The notes under the pieces were generated by a model. That model was not told where the DNA came from. It saw only the letters and a list, made by a program, of their open reading frames with translations, and did no database searches. Of a stretch of 64,000 bases of DNA, positions 53,176 through 61,295 are shown in pieces (positions within the stretch are counted from its first letter, which is position 1; every line of letters begins with the position of its first letter). Origin of the DNA: Mediterranea massiliensis (GTDB lineage: Bacteria > Bacteroidota > Bacteroidia > Bacteroidales > Bacteroidaceae). Position numbers and translations under genes: made by a program. Location of the stretch: the NCBI RefSeq assembly GCF_900128475.1, contig NZ_LT635837.1:259328-323327 (forward strand). Reading direction: 5' to 3'.

Positions 53176-55563
53176 ATGAAAATAGAGAAAACAGAAAAAG
53201 GCTCCTGTATTTGGCTGATGCTGGTACTGCTCTGCCTCACCGCTGGCAGCACCACCCTGTCGGGACAACAGAAAGTACGTCTTTCAGGACGTGTGACTGA
53301 TACCGACGGACAGCCAGTGGAACAGGCCACCATCGCCGTTGAAAACACTGCAATGGGCTGTTACAGCCAGGCAGACGGCAGCTATGAGCTTGAGGTGACA
53401 CCAGGGCGACAGGTCGTCGTCGTATCATTCGTCGGGTACGAAACGCAGAAAGTCACACTTCGCATTACCGGCTCCATGACCAAAGACTTCTGCCTGAAGG
53501 AAAGCAACGTAGGGCTGGGTGCCGTGGAGGTATACGGCAAAAGCCAGACGCAAAAGCTCAAGGAAAGTGCCTTCGCCGTCAATGCGCTCGATGTCAAGGC
53601 CATGGCTTCCTCACTGAACAACCTGAGCGACCTGGTAAACCGCACGACCGGCATCAAGGTACGCGAAGAGGGCGGTGTAGGTTCGAATTTCGATTTGTCC
53701 ATCAACGGTCTGTCTGGCAACTCCGTCCGCTACTTTTTGGATGGCATGCCCCTCAGCAGCAAGGGCAGTGACATGACGTTGGCCAACCTGCCGGTAAACA
53801 TCATCGACCGCATTGAAATCTACAAGGGTGTGGTTCCCGCCCATCTGGGTACCGACGCTTTGGGCGGCGCCATCAACATCATTACCAAACAGGAAAAGAA
53901 GAACTATCTGGACGTATCGTATGGCATCGGTTCATTCCATACCCACAAGGCCGACTTGAACGCCCAACTGGTGGAACGCCGGACAGGTCTCATCATCCGT
54001 CCGACATTGGGCATCAATTACTCGAAGAACGACTATCGGATGAAAAACGTCGAAGTATGGGACGAAGAACAGGACCAATATGTCTATGCCGACCGCAAGC
54101 GTTTCCACGACGACTATTTTTCCCTGCTGGGACAAGTGGAAATAGGATTTGCTAACCGGCCTTGGGCCGATGCTTTCTTCGTGTCGGGCTCGTATTCCAA
54201 AGTAGACAAGGAGCTGCAGACTGGGTCGGTACAAACCGTAGTCTATGGCATGGCCGAACGTCAGACGGATGCCTGGAACATCTCGGCACGTTACCAGAAG
54301 CGCGATTTTCTGGTAAAAAGTTTACAGATGAATGCTTCGCTGTCGCACACTTGGGACCATTCGCTAACCGTAGATACCGCCTACCGCAAGTACAACTGGA
54401 ACGGCGACTACATCGTAAGTTCTCGCAACGAAATTACGGGAAACAAGCGCTCGATGCGCCACTACAAGCGGCCGATGACCCTGGTACACATCAACATAGA
54501 CTATGCCTTGAACAGCCATCACAACTTCAATGTGGACTACTCGATGAACCGCACGGGCAATGACCGCTACGACGATGTGGACACGGACTTCGTACCGTCG
54601 AACGATGTATTGACCAAACATATCGTGGGACTCTCCTACCACCAGTCGTTCTTCAGCGACCGATGGAACAATACCTTCTTCGTCAAGGACTACGTGAACC
54701 ACGCCAACATCCGTCAGACCGACTCGGGCGCCACAACCGGCTCCAACACCGTACAAGGCTCCCTTACCAAAAACTACGGCGGCTACGGAGTGGGTACCCG
54801 TTTCACCTTCATAGAACCATTCTCACTGAAAGCCTCCTTCGAACACAGCGTCCGTCTGCCCATTGCCCGCGAGCTGCTGGGCAACGGGACCACCGTCTAT
54901 GCCAACGTAGCTTTGGAGCCCGAACAGAGCAACAATGCCAATCTGGGATTCTTCGGGACCTGGCATCCGGCTGCCGGACACACACTGTACTACGAAGCCA
55001 ACGGTTTCCTGCGTAATGTCGACAACTTCATCCAGGTACAGGTCATCGAGAAGGAAGGCATGCTGCAATACAAGAACGTACCCGCCGTACACATCAAGGG
55101 CGCCGAAGGCGAAGTGCGCTACAACTGGCAGAACAAGCTGCAAATCTCGGGCAACCTCAGCTATCAGGACGCCCGCGACCAGCAGCAATACAAGACCGAC
55201 GGCAAACCGTCGGCCACCTACAACAACCGCCTTCCCAACCGCCCCTGGCTGTTCGGTGGAGCCGAAGTGAACTATATCTTCCACCACGTGGGACTGCCTG
55301 ACAGTCGCTTGCGTCTGAACTTCAACTACCAATGGGTACACTGGTACTTCCTCACGTGGGAGGCCTATGGCTCGTACGAAAACAAGTCGCGCATCCCTAC
55401 ACAGCACATCTGCAATGCCGGTGTGTCCTATTCCTGGAAAAACGACTGCTACAGCCTGTCGCTGGAATGTTCCAACCTGCTGGATCAGACTGCCTACGAC
55501 AATTATAAACTGCAGAAGCCCGGCCGGGCCTTCTTTGCCAAATTCAGACTTTTCATCAATTAA
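53176..55563 (+). CDS. btuB: TonB-dependent receptor, BtuB-like (corrinoid uptake)
   Basis: 795 residues. The signal peptide (LMLVLLCLTAGSTTLSGQ) is followed by a CarboxypepD_reg-like domain (SGRVTDTDGQPVEQATIAVE, about 32-115), a plug domain (ALDVKAMASSLNNLSDLVNR, VRYFLDGMPLSSKGSDMTLA, GGAINIITKQEKKNYLDVSY) and a TonB barrel ending FAKFRLFIN with terminal aromatic content. Control by the cobalamin riboswitch 146 bp upstream strongly suggests cobalamin or another corrinoid as ligand. The following lipoprotein may be its surface partner. Confidence 0.88.
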   Translation: MKIEKTEKGSCIWLMLVLLCLTAGSTTLSGQQKVRLSGRVTDTDGQPVEQATIAVENTAMGCYSQADGSYELEVTPGRQVVVVSFVGYETQKVTLRITGSMTKDFCLKESNVGLGAVEVYGKSQTQKLKESAFAVNALDVKAMASSLNNLSDLVNRTTGIKVREEGGVGSNFDLSINGLSGNSVRYFLDGMPLSSKGSDMTLANLPVNIIDRIEIYKGVVPAHLGTDALGGAINIITKQEKKNYLDVSYGIGSFHTHKADLNAQLVERRTGLIIRPTLGINYSKNDYRMKNVEVWDEEQDQYVYADRKRFHDDYFSLLGQVEIGFANRPWADAFFVSGSYSKVDKELQTGSVQTVVYGMAERQTDAWNISARYQKRDFLVKSLQMNASLSHTWDHSLTVDTAYRKYNWNGDYIVSSRNEITGNKRSMRHYKRPMTLVHINIDYALNSHHNFNVDYSMNRTGNDRYDDVDTDFVPSNDVLTKHIVGLSYHQSFFSDRWNNTFFVKDYVNHANIRQTDSGATTGSNTVQGSLTKNYGGYGVGTRFTFIEPFSLKASFEHSVRLPIARELLGNGTTVYANVALEPEQSNNANLGFFGTWHPAAGHTLYYEANGFLRNVDNFIQVQVIEKEGMLQYKNVPAVHIKGAEGEVRYNWQNKLQISGNLSYQDARDQQQYKTDGKPSATYNNRLPNRPWLFGGAEVNYIFHHVGLPDSRLRLNFNYQWVHWYFLTWEAYGSYENKSRIPTQHICNAGVSYSWKNDCYSLSLECSNLLDQTAYDNYKLQKPGRAFFAKFRLFIN

Positions 55564-55590
55564 CCCTAACTATAATTAATTTGCATTGAC

Positions 55591-56913
55591 ATGAAAAAAA
55601 TCAAGTTTCTATTGATTGCCTGCATGGCCGTATGGATGGCCTCGTCTTTCACCGCCTGCTCGAACGATCCCAACGAAGGAAACAACGGTAACAACAACGG
55701 CAACACCGATCTGAACTATCACTTCGACCTCTTCATGAGCGTAGGAAAGCATGGAGGCATGAGCCAAGGCGACGGTACCATTGTCCGCAGCGTATCCGAC
55801 CTGAGTGCCGCGGCTGACAAAATCTCCATCGAAGGCATCGGTTCAGAATTTGAATCGGACGGGAACACCTATACTATGGAAGCCATCGTCAAAGGAAAAT
55901 ATTATTATGAAGTACCCTACCAGCCGTCCGACCGCTTTGTAAAACTGGAAGTGAACTATAATCCGACCACCGGCAAGAATGCTCTCAACGTTGTGGCACA
56001 ACGTCCGTTTGACGAAGGTTATACCTTCAAGGCCCGTTCGTACACACACGCCTGGCTCGATGACAATACCCTGATCATTATGGCAGCCAACGGCGATACC
56101 GACAAAATCATCTGGACGAAGCTCAAGACAGATGACATGACAATCCTCGGAAGCGGTACACTCGACGAAATCACTCTGCCGGAAGGATATAAGGTATTCA
56201 CCACTTCAGGCATTCTGACTTATCGTCAAAGTGACAAGAAGCTCTATTATTTCTATTTTGCCAAAACTTCAAAGCGCAACGGGAAGGCGACTCCCTATTT
56301 CTATACAGCCGTCATCAACCCGACTACCATGAAAGTCGAAAGCAACCAACCCAACAACATCGCCGAGCAAATGTCCGGCAGCGCCTATGGCGAACTGATG
56401 CAAAACTACGTCATGTACGACGAGAGTGACAACCTCTACCTCGCTACCTTCAGTCCCGATGCAAACGGGAAGGAAATAGGGCACCTGCTCCGCATCAAGA
56501 AAGGAGAAACCCAGTTTGATGCCAGCTACGAAGGCTATCCGAACGGCGACGGCAAACTGCTCACCCTCCAATATCTGGGCAACGGAAAGGCCTTGGCTTA
56601 TGCCCGCGATGATGCCGGCGATCCGGCGGACGGTACCCTAAACATCAGTTCTTACTGCCACTACTATACCATCATCAACCTGGCCGACGGCAGCCGCGAA
56701 CGCCTGAAGTACAACGGCACCGAAATACCCTACAATGCCGGCCGCTTCTCGCAACGCACGGCCATTGTCGACGGGAAAGCCTATATCGGAGTCAACACCC
56801 GCGAAGAATCCTGCATCTACATTTACGACATTGCTACCGGAAAGGTAGAAAAAGGAGCCGAAGTGGACAGTGGCTTCTATTTCGACATTCTCCGTGTAGT
56901 GAGCAACCAATAA
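55591..56913 (+). CDS. DUF4374-type surface lipoprotein, candidate corrinoid-binding partner
   Basis: 440 residues starting MKKIKFLLIACMAVWMASSF with lipobox SSFTACSND (Cys23) and an Asn/Gly-rich, acidic export-like tail after it. The body consists of repeated beta-strand blocks (VYGELM-like NYVMYDESDNLYLATFSPDA, DGTLNISSYCHYYTIINLAD, AYIGVNTREESCIYIYDIAT) consistent with a propeller, and from memory matches DUF4374. Its position next to a riboswitch-controlled BtuB-like receptor parallels the B12-binding BtuG and siderophore XusB lipoproteins. Direct corrinoid binding is inference. It starts 27 bp after the receptor stop. Confidence 0.75.
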   Translation: MKKIKFLLIACMAVWMASSFTACSNDPNEGNNGNNNGNTDLNYHFDLFMSVGKHGGMSQGDGTIVRSVSDLSAAADKISIEGIGSEFESDGNTYTMEAIVKGKYYYEVPYQPSDRFVKLEVNYNPTTGKNALNVVAQRPFDEGYTFKARSYTHAWLDDNTLIIMAANGDTDKIIWTKLKTDDMTILGSGTLDEITLPEGYKVFTTSGILTYRQSDKKLYYFYFAKTSKRNGKATPYFYTAVINPTTMKVESNQPNNIAEQMSGSAYGELMQNYVMYDESDNLYLATFSPDANGKEIGHLLRIKKGETQFDASYEGYPNGDGKLLTLQYLGNGKALAYARDDAGDPADGTLNISSYCHYYTIINLADGSRERLKYNGTEIPYNAGRFSQRTAIVDGKAYIGVNTREESCIYIYDIATGKVEKGAEVDSGFYFDILRVVSNQ

Positions 56914-56928
56914 CAGAATAATCCTTTT

Positions 56929-57879
56929 ATGAGAAAAGCCCTTACTTTACTTTTGTTATGGCAAACCGTCTTCCTCTGCCAGGTACGCGGAGAAGGCGGT
57001 TTCGCCTCCAGCGACTTTCTTGCCGATCTGAAGGCCGGCGAGAAAGCCGCTCTGCTGATGGTACATTTCGGTACCACCTACGACGACACCCGTGCCCTGA
57101 CCATCGATGCCCTCAACCGAAAGGCTCAGGAAGCCTTTCCCCAACTGACCTTCAGTGAAGCCTACACCTCGCGCATCGTCATCCGCCGCCTCAAGCAACG
57201 GGGCATCCGGAAAGACACCCCACTGGAAGCCCTGCTCCGCCTGCGGGCCGAAGGTTACACACGTGTTCTGGTACAGAGCAGCAACATCATAGACGGTGTC
57301 GAAATGGAATCTCTGCGTCGCGACGTGGAGACTGTACGCCCCTTCTTCAACGAAATACGTGTTGGAACGCCTCTGCTCTATTCGGTGGACGACTGCGAAA
57401 AGGTAGCCTCTATTCTGGCCAAGCGATTGAGTACCGACCCCTCGGAAAAGGGACGGCGGAACCAGGAACATTTTGTCCTCGTGGGCCACGGCACCTATAC
57501 TCCCAGTACCGCCACCTACAGCCAGATGGACTACATGCTGAAAGCCGGAGGGTGGAGCAACTTCCATGTCGGTACTATCGAAGGCTATCCGACCTTTGAC
57601 ACCATGCTGGCCCAACTGAAGGCTTCGAAAGCCCGAACGGTCACCCTGCAACCCTTCATGCTCGTAGCAGGCGACCATGCCCGGAACGACATTGCCGGCG
57701 AGTGGAAAGAACGACTGGAAGCGGCAGGCTATACCGTGACTGTCCGTCAGGAAGGGTTGGGACAGATCCCCGAAATCCAGGATCTTTTCATCGAACATAT
57801 CCGCTTCAGCATGACCCACCGTGCCGTAGGCATCATGGAGAAGAAAGCGGCCTATGCTGCTGGAAAGGAAGTGGAATAA
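56929..57879 (+). CDS. cbiK: CbiK-like sirohydrochlorin cobaltochelatase with signal peptide
   Basis: 316 residues. The body matches anaerobic cobaltochelatase Cbi[69 protein letters not shown] and [20 protein letters not shown], with the metal/base-binding His residues in the VHFGT, VGHGT and AGDHA segments. A signal peptide of about 22 residues ([20 protein letters not shown]) is unusual for a chelatase and implies a periplasmic form. It sits 15 bp after the DUF4374 lipoprotein within the riboswitch operon. Insertion of Co2+ into sirohydrochlorin is expected. Confidence 0.88.
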   Translation: MRKALTLLLLWQTVFLCQVRGEGGFASSDFLADLKAGEKAALLMVHFGTTYDDTRALTIDALNRKAQEAFPQLTFSEAYTSRIVIRRLKQRGIRKDTPLEALLRLRAEGYTRVLVQSSNIIDGVEMESLRRDVETVRPFFNEIRVGTPLLYSVDDCEKVASILAKRLSTDPSEKGRRNQEHFVLVGHGTYTPSTATYSQMDYMLKAGGWSNFHVGTIEGYPTFDTMLAQLKASKARTVTLQPFMLVAGDHARNDIAGEWKERLEAAGYTVTVRQEGLGQIPEIQDLFIEHIRFSMTHRAVGIMEKKAAYAAGKEVE

Positions 57880-57937
57880 CCGTAAAAAGGTTACAAAAAT
57901 CCTTCGTTTGTCTACAAGACGGCCCCATGTCCTTGCC

Positions 57938-57945
57938 TACCTTTG
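57938..57945 (+). promoter_or_regulatory. -7 box TACCTTTG upstream of the acetyltransferase
   Basis: TACCTTTG lies 50 bp upstream of ATG 57996, and a separate transcript from here would not be under the upstream riboswitch. Confidence 0.5.
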
Positions 57946-57995
57946 CACATACTTTTGGGAAATCAACATTGAACAACCATAAACATTTACCTTTC

Positions 57996-58559
57996 ATGAC
58001 ACTTTCTGAATTTCTATCGTATGTGCAGACCGGCAAGGCACTCAACACCGAACCCATTCATCGCCTGATGGACGATATGAGCAACGAAGCCAGACGCATC
58101 ACCTTCCGGCTGAACTCTGCCTATCATACTCCCGAAGAAGTAAGGGTCCTGCTTTCCGAACTGTTCGGCAAGCTGGTACCCGATACGCTCCGGGTCTTTC
58201 CTCCCTTTTACTCGGACTTCGGAAAAAACATCACAGTGGGCGAAAACGTGTTCATCAATGCCTGCTGCCACTTCCAGGACCACGGCGGTGTGACGTTGGG
58301 TGACGGTTGCCAGATAGGCCATAACGTCGTCTTTGCCACACTCAACCACGGCCTCCTGCCGGAAGACCGCGGCACTACCTACCCCGCCCCCATCATTCTG
58401 GGCAAGAATGTATGGGTAGGCTCCAATGCCACCATCCTGCAGGGAGTCACCATCGGCGACAATGCCGTCGTGGCTGCCGGAGCTGTCGTAACCAAAGATG
58501 TTCCCGCCGATGCCATTGTAGGCGGCGTTCCGGCCCGTTTCATCAAGCGCATCCAATAA
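57996..58559 (+). CDS. Hexapeptide-repeat sugar O-acetyltransferase (maltose/galactoside type)
   Basis: 187 residues. The N-terminal helical cap ([14 protein letters not shown]) precedes a left-handed beta-helix of hexapeptide repeats ([40 protein letters not shown]). The catalytic-type His is in [11 protein letters not shown]. It is of the maltose/nodulation L-type group that acetylates sugars using acetyl-CoA. Its location within the corrinoid cluster may be accidental, since it has its own promoter box and no role in corrin synthesis is known for the family. Confidence 0.88.
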   Translation: MTLSEFLSYVQTGKALNTEPIHRLMDDMSNEARRITFRLNSAYHTPEEVRVLLSELFGKLVPDTLRVFPPFYSDFGKNITVGENVFINACCHFQDHGGVTLGDGCQIGHNVVFATLNHGLLPEDRGTTYPAPIILGKNVWVGSNATILQGVTIGDNAVVAAGAVVTKDVPADAIVGGVPARFIKRIQ

Positions 58560-58601
58560 TATAATGTGTACAGGTGGGCCGCTTGTTCGACGAAAAAGAC
58601 G

Positions 58602-58609
58602 TATATTTG
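58602..58609 (+). promoter_or_regulatory. -7 box TATATTTG upstream of cobJ-cbiC
   Basis: TATATTTG lies 24 bp upstream of ATG 58634 and supports that start rather than in-frame codons at 58574 or 58619, which lie in or immediately at the promoter. Confidence 0.5.
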
Positions 58610-58633
58610 CCGAACATTATGGAACCCATAGCA

Positions 58634-60043
58634 ATGAAACAACCGAAAATAATCGTTGCCGGCATAGGTCCGGGCAACGAACAGGCCATTACTCCTGCCG
58701 TCAAGGCCGCCCTGCAAGAAGCTGATGTAGTGGTAGGCTACAAATATTATTTCCAGTTTGTCAACCCCTACCTGAACAGCGGCACCCAATGCGTGGATAC
58801 GGGCATGAAGCGAGAACGCGCACGGGCCGAACAGGCCTTTGAACTGGCCGAACAGGGCAAGACCGTCTGCGTCATCAGTTCGGGCGATGCAGGTATCTAC
58901 GGCATGACGCCGCTCATCTACGAGATGAAGCGCGAGCGGGACAGTGCGGTCGAGGTCGTATCTCTGCCCGGCATCAGCGCTTTCCAGAAGGCGGCCTCCC
59001 TGCTGGGAGCTCCGGTAGGACATGATTTCTGTGTCATCTCCCTGAGCGACCTGATGACTCCCTGGGAACGCATCGAGAAGCGCATCCGGGCTGCTGCCCA
59101 GGCAGATTTCGTGACGGCTGTCTACAACCCCAAAAGTGAAGGCCGCTACTGGCAGCTCTACCGCCTGAAGGAAATCTTCCTGCAAGAAGACCGCTCGCCC
59201 CAGACACCCGTGGGCTACGTCCGCCAGGCAGGCCGACCCGAACAGGAAGTACACATCACCACGTTGCAGGACTTCAACCCCGAAGATGTGGACATGTTTA
59301 CCGTCGTCATCATCGGTAACTCCCAGTCCTATGAGTGGCAGGGAGCGTTCGTCACGCCACGCGGATATTATCGGGAAGACAACACTACGGGAGCTTCCGT
59401 CGGGCAGGACATCATGATACGCAGCTTCCGTACCATCGAACGCGAACTGCAGCATCCCGACATCCCCCTCGACCACAAGTGGGCCCTGCTGCACGCTATC
59501 CACACCACGGCCGACTTCGAGATGGAGCAACTGCTGCATACCGACCCTCATGCCGTGTCGACCCTGTACGAACAAATTGTCTCCGGTCACCTGAAGACCA
59601 TCATTACGGACGTGACCATGGCCGCCAGCGGCATCCGAAAAGGAGCCCTGCAACGCTTGGGCGTAGAAGTGAAATGCTACCTAAGCGATCCCCGCACAGC
59701 CGAAATGGCTTCGGCCAAAGGCATCACCCGCACGCAAGCCGGTACCCGCCTGGCCGTAGAGGAGCACCCCGACGCCCTGTACGTATTCGGCAACGCACCC
59801 ACCGCCCTGATGGAGCTGTGCGACCTGATACGCAAGGGCAAGGCCCGCCCGGCCGGCATCGTGGCCGCCCCTGTCGGTTTCGTACACGTACAGGAATCCA
59901 AGCACATGGTCAAGCCCTTTACCGATATTCCCAAAATCATTGTAGAAGGACGCAAAGGTGGAAGCAACCTGGCCGCCACCCTCGTCAACGCCATCCTGTG
60001 CTATAACGATGCCGAACAACTGCGCCCCGGCAGAGACGTGTAA
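58634..60043 (+). CDS. cobJ-cbiC: Fused precorrin-3B C17-methyltransferase / precorrin-8X methylmutase (CobJ-CbiC)
   Basis: 469 residues. CobJ/CbiH (about 1-245) has the SAM-methyltransferase opening KIIVAGIGPGNEQAIT, CVISSGDAGIYGM and AVYNPKSEGR. CbiC/CobH (about 262-469) has IMIRSFRTIEREL, KWALLHAIHTTADFEME with the conserved His, DVTMAASGIRKGAL and a GNAPTAL motif. The fusion joins two steps of corrin ring construction. It begins after its own -7 box and is followed 25 bp later by cbiET. Confidence 0.93.
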   Translation: MKQPKIIVAGIGPGNEQAITPAVKAALQEADVVVGYKYYFQFVNPYLNSGTQCVDTGMKRERARAEQAFELAEQGKTVCVISSGDAGIYGMTPLIYEMKRERDSAVEVVSLPGISAFQKAASLLGAPVGHDFCVISLSDLMTPWERIEKRIRAAAQADFVTAVYNPKSEGRYWQLYRLKEIFLQEDRSPQTPVGYVRQAGRPEQEVHITTLQDFNPEDVDMFTVVIIGNSQSYEWQGAFVTPRGYYREDNTTGASVGQDIMIRSFRTIERELQHPDIPLDHKWALLHAIHTTADFEMEQLLHTDPHAVSTLYEQIVSGHLKTIITDVTMAASGIRKGALQRLGVEVKCYLSDPRTAEMASAKGITRTQAGTRLAVEEHPDALYVFGNAPTALMELCDLIRKGKARPAGIVAAPVGFVHVQESKHMVKPFTDIPKIIVEGRKGGSNLAATLVNAILCYNDAEQLRPGRDV

Positions 60044-60068
60044 CGCAAAGAGTAAAACAGACTGCCAT

Positions 60069-61274
60069 ATGGAACAGAAATTCATAGTCATCGGCATGGA
60101 CGACCGCCCGCAGCCCTACTTCCCTCCCGAAGTACAGGAACTCATCCGTTGCGGGAAAGTTTTTTCGGGTGGCATACGCCACCGCGAAATCGTGTCGTCC
60201 CTGCTGCCCGACGGTGCCCGATGGATAGACATCACCGTGCCGCTGGACGACGTCTTCGCCCGCTACGAAGCCCACTTCGCCTCCGAAGGCAGCCCACTGC
60301 TGGTCTTCGCCTCGGGCGATCCGCTCTTTTTCGGCTTCGCCAATACCATCCGGCGGAAGATGCCTGCAGCAGACATCCGTCTCTTCCCGTCGTTCAACTC
60401 CCTGCAGACACTGGCCCACCGGCTGGTGATGCCCTACAATGACATGCGCACCGTGTCGCTTACCGGCCGCCCCTGGCAGGAACTGGACCGCGCCTTGATG
60501 GAGCGTGCCCCGCACATCGGCCTGCTGACCGACCGCGAACATACGCCCGACGCCATTGCCCGCCGTCTGCTGGACTATGGTTACGACGGCTACACGGTGT
60601 ATGTGGGCGAACACTTGGGCAACCCGGCCAAAGAACGCATCCGGCAGATGAGCCTGGAAGAAGCCTCGCACAGCCGCTTCGAGCATCCCAACAACCTGAT
60701 GCTCGTGGCCCGCCAACCGCTTCCTCCCCGTCCCTTCGGCATCCCCGACGAGGCTTTCGAACACCTGGACGGACGGGCACGCATGATTACCAAGGCTCCC
60801 ATCCGTCTGCTCACGTTGCAGGCACTCGGACTGTCGGGCCGCCGTGTGATGTGGGACATCGGTTTCTGTACAGGCTCCGTGTCCATCGAAGCCCGCCTGC
60901 AATTCCCCCACCTCCAGGTCGTGGCATTCGAAGTGCGTCCCGAAGGCCGGCATCTGATGGAAGTGAACAGCCGCCGCTTCGGTGTGCCGGGCATCACGGC
61001 CCTTATCGGTGACTTTCTGCAAGCCGATTTAACGGACCTTCCCCGCCCGGATGCCGTGTTCATCGGAGGCCACGGAGGACGGCTGGCCGACATGCTGGCC
61101 CGCATCCGCGAAGTACTCCTGCCGGAAGGCTGCATCGTACTCAACTCCGTGTCTGCCGAAAGCCGCGAAGCCTTCTGTACGGGTATCCGCGACCTGGGCA
61201 TAAAACTCTGCCCGCCCCTGCACGTGACGCTGAACGACTACAACCCCATCGACATCCTGAAAGCTACCTTTTAA
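60069..61274 (+). CDS. cobL: Fused precorrin-6Y C5,15-methyltransferase (CbiE-CbiT, CobL type)
   Basis: 401 residues. CbiE-like (about 1-200) has KFIVIGMDDRPQPYFPPEVQ, GGIRHREIVSSLLPDG and VFASGDPLFFGFANTI. CbiT-like (about 215-401) has the SAM-binding motif VMWDIGFCTGSVSIEARLQF and VFIGGHGGRLADML. It methylates C5 and C15 and decarboxylates. It follows cobJ-cbiC by 25 bp in the same operon. Total length fits CobL (about 400). Confidence 0.93.
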   Translation: MEQKFIVIGMDDRPQPYFPPEVQELIRCGKVFSGGIRHREIVSSLLPDGARWIDITVPLDDVFARYEAHFASEGSPLLVFASGDPLFFGFANTIRRKMPAADIRLFPSFNSLQTLAHRLVMPYNDMRTVSLTGRPWQELDRALMERAPHIGLLTDREHTPDAIARRLLDYGYDGYTVYVGEHLGNPAKERIRQMSLEEASHSRFEHPNNLMLVARQPLPPRPFGIPDEAFEHLDGRARMITKAPIRLLTLQALGLSGRRVMWDIGFCTGSVSIEARLQFPHLQVVAFEVRPEGRHLMEVNSRRFGVPGITALIGDFLQADLTDLPRPDAVFIGGHGGRLADMLARIREVLLPEGCIVLNSVSAESREAFCTGIRDLGIKLCPPLHVTLNDYNPIDILKATF

Positions 61275-61295
61275 CGTCAAAACTTTAGCATTAGC

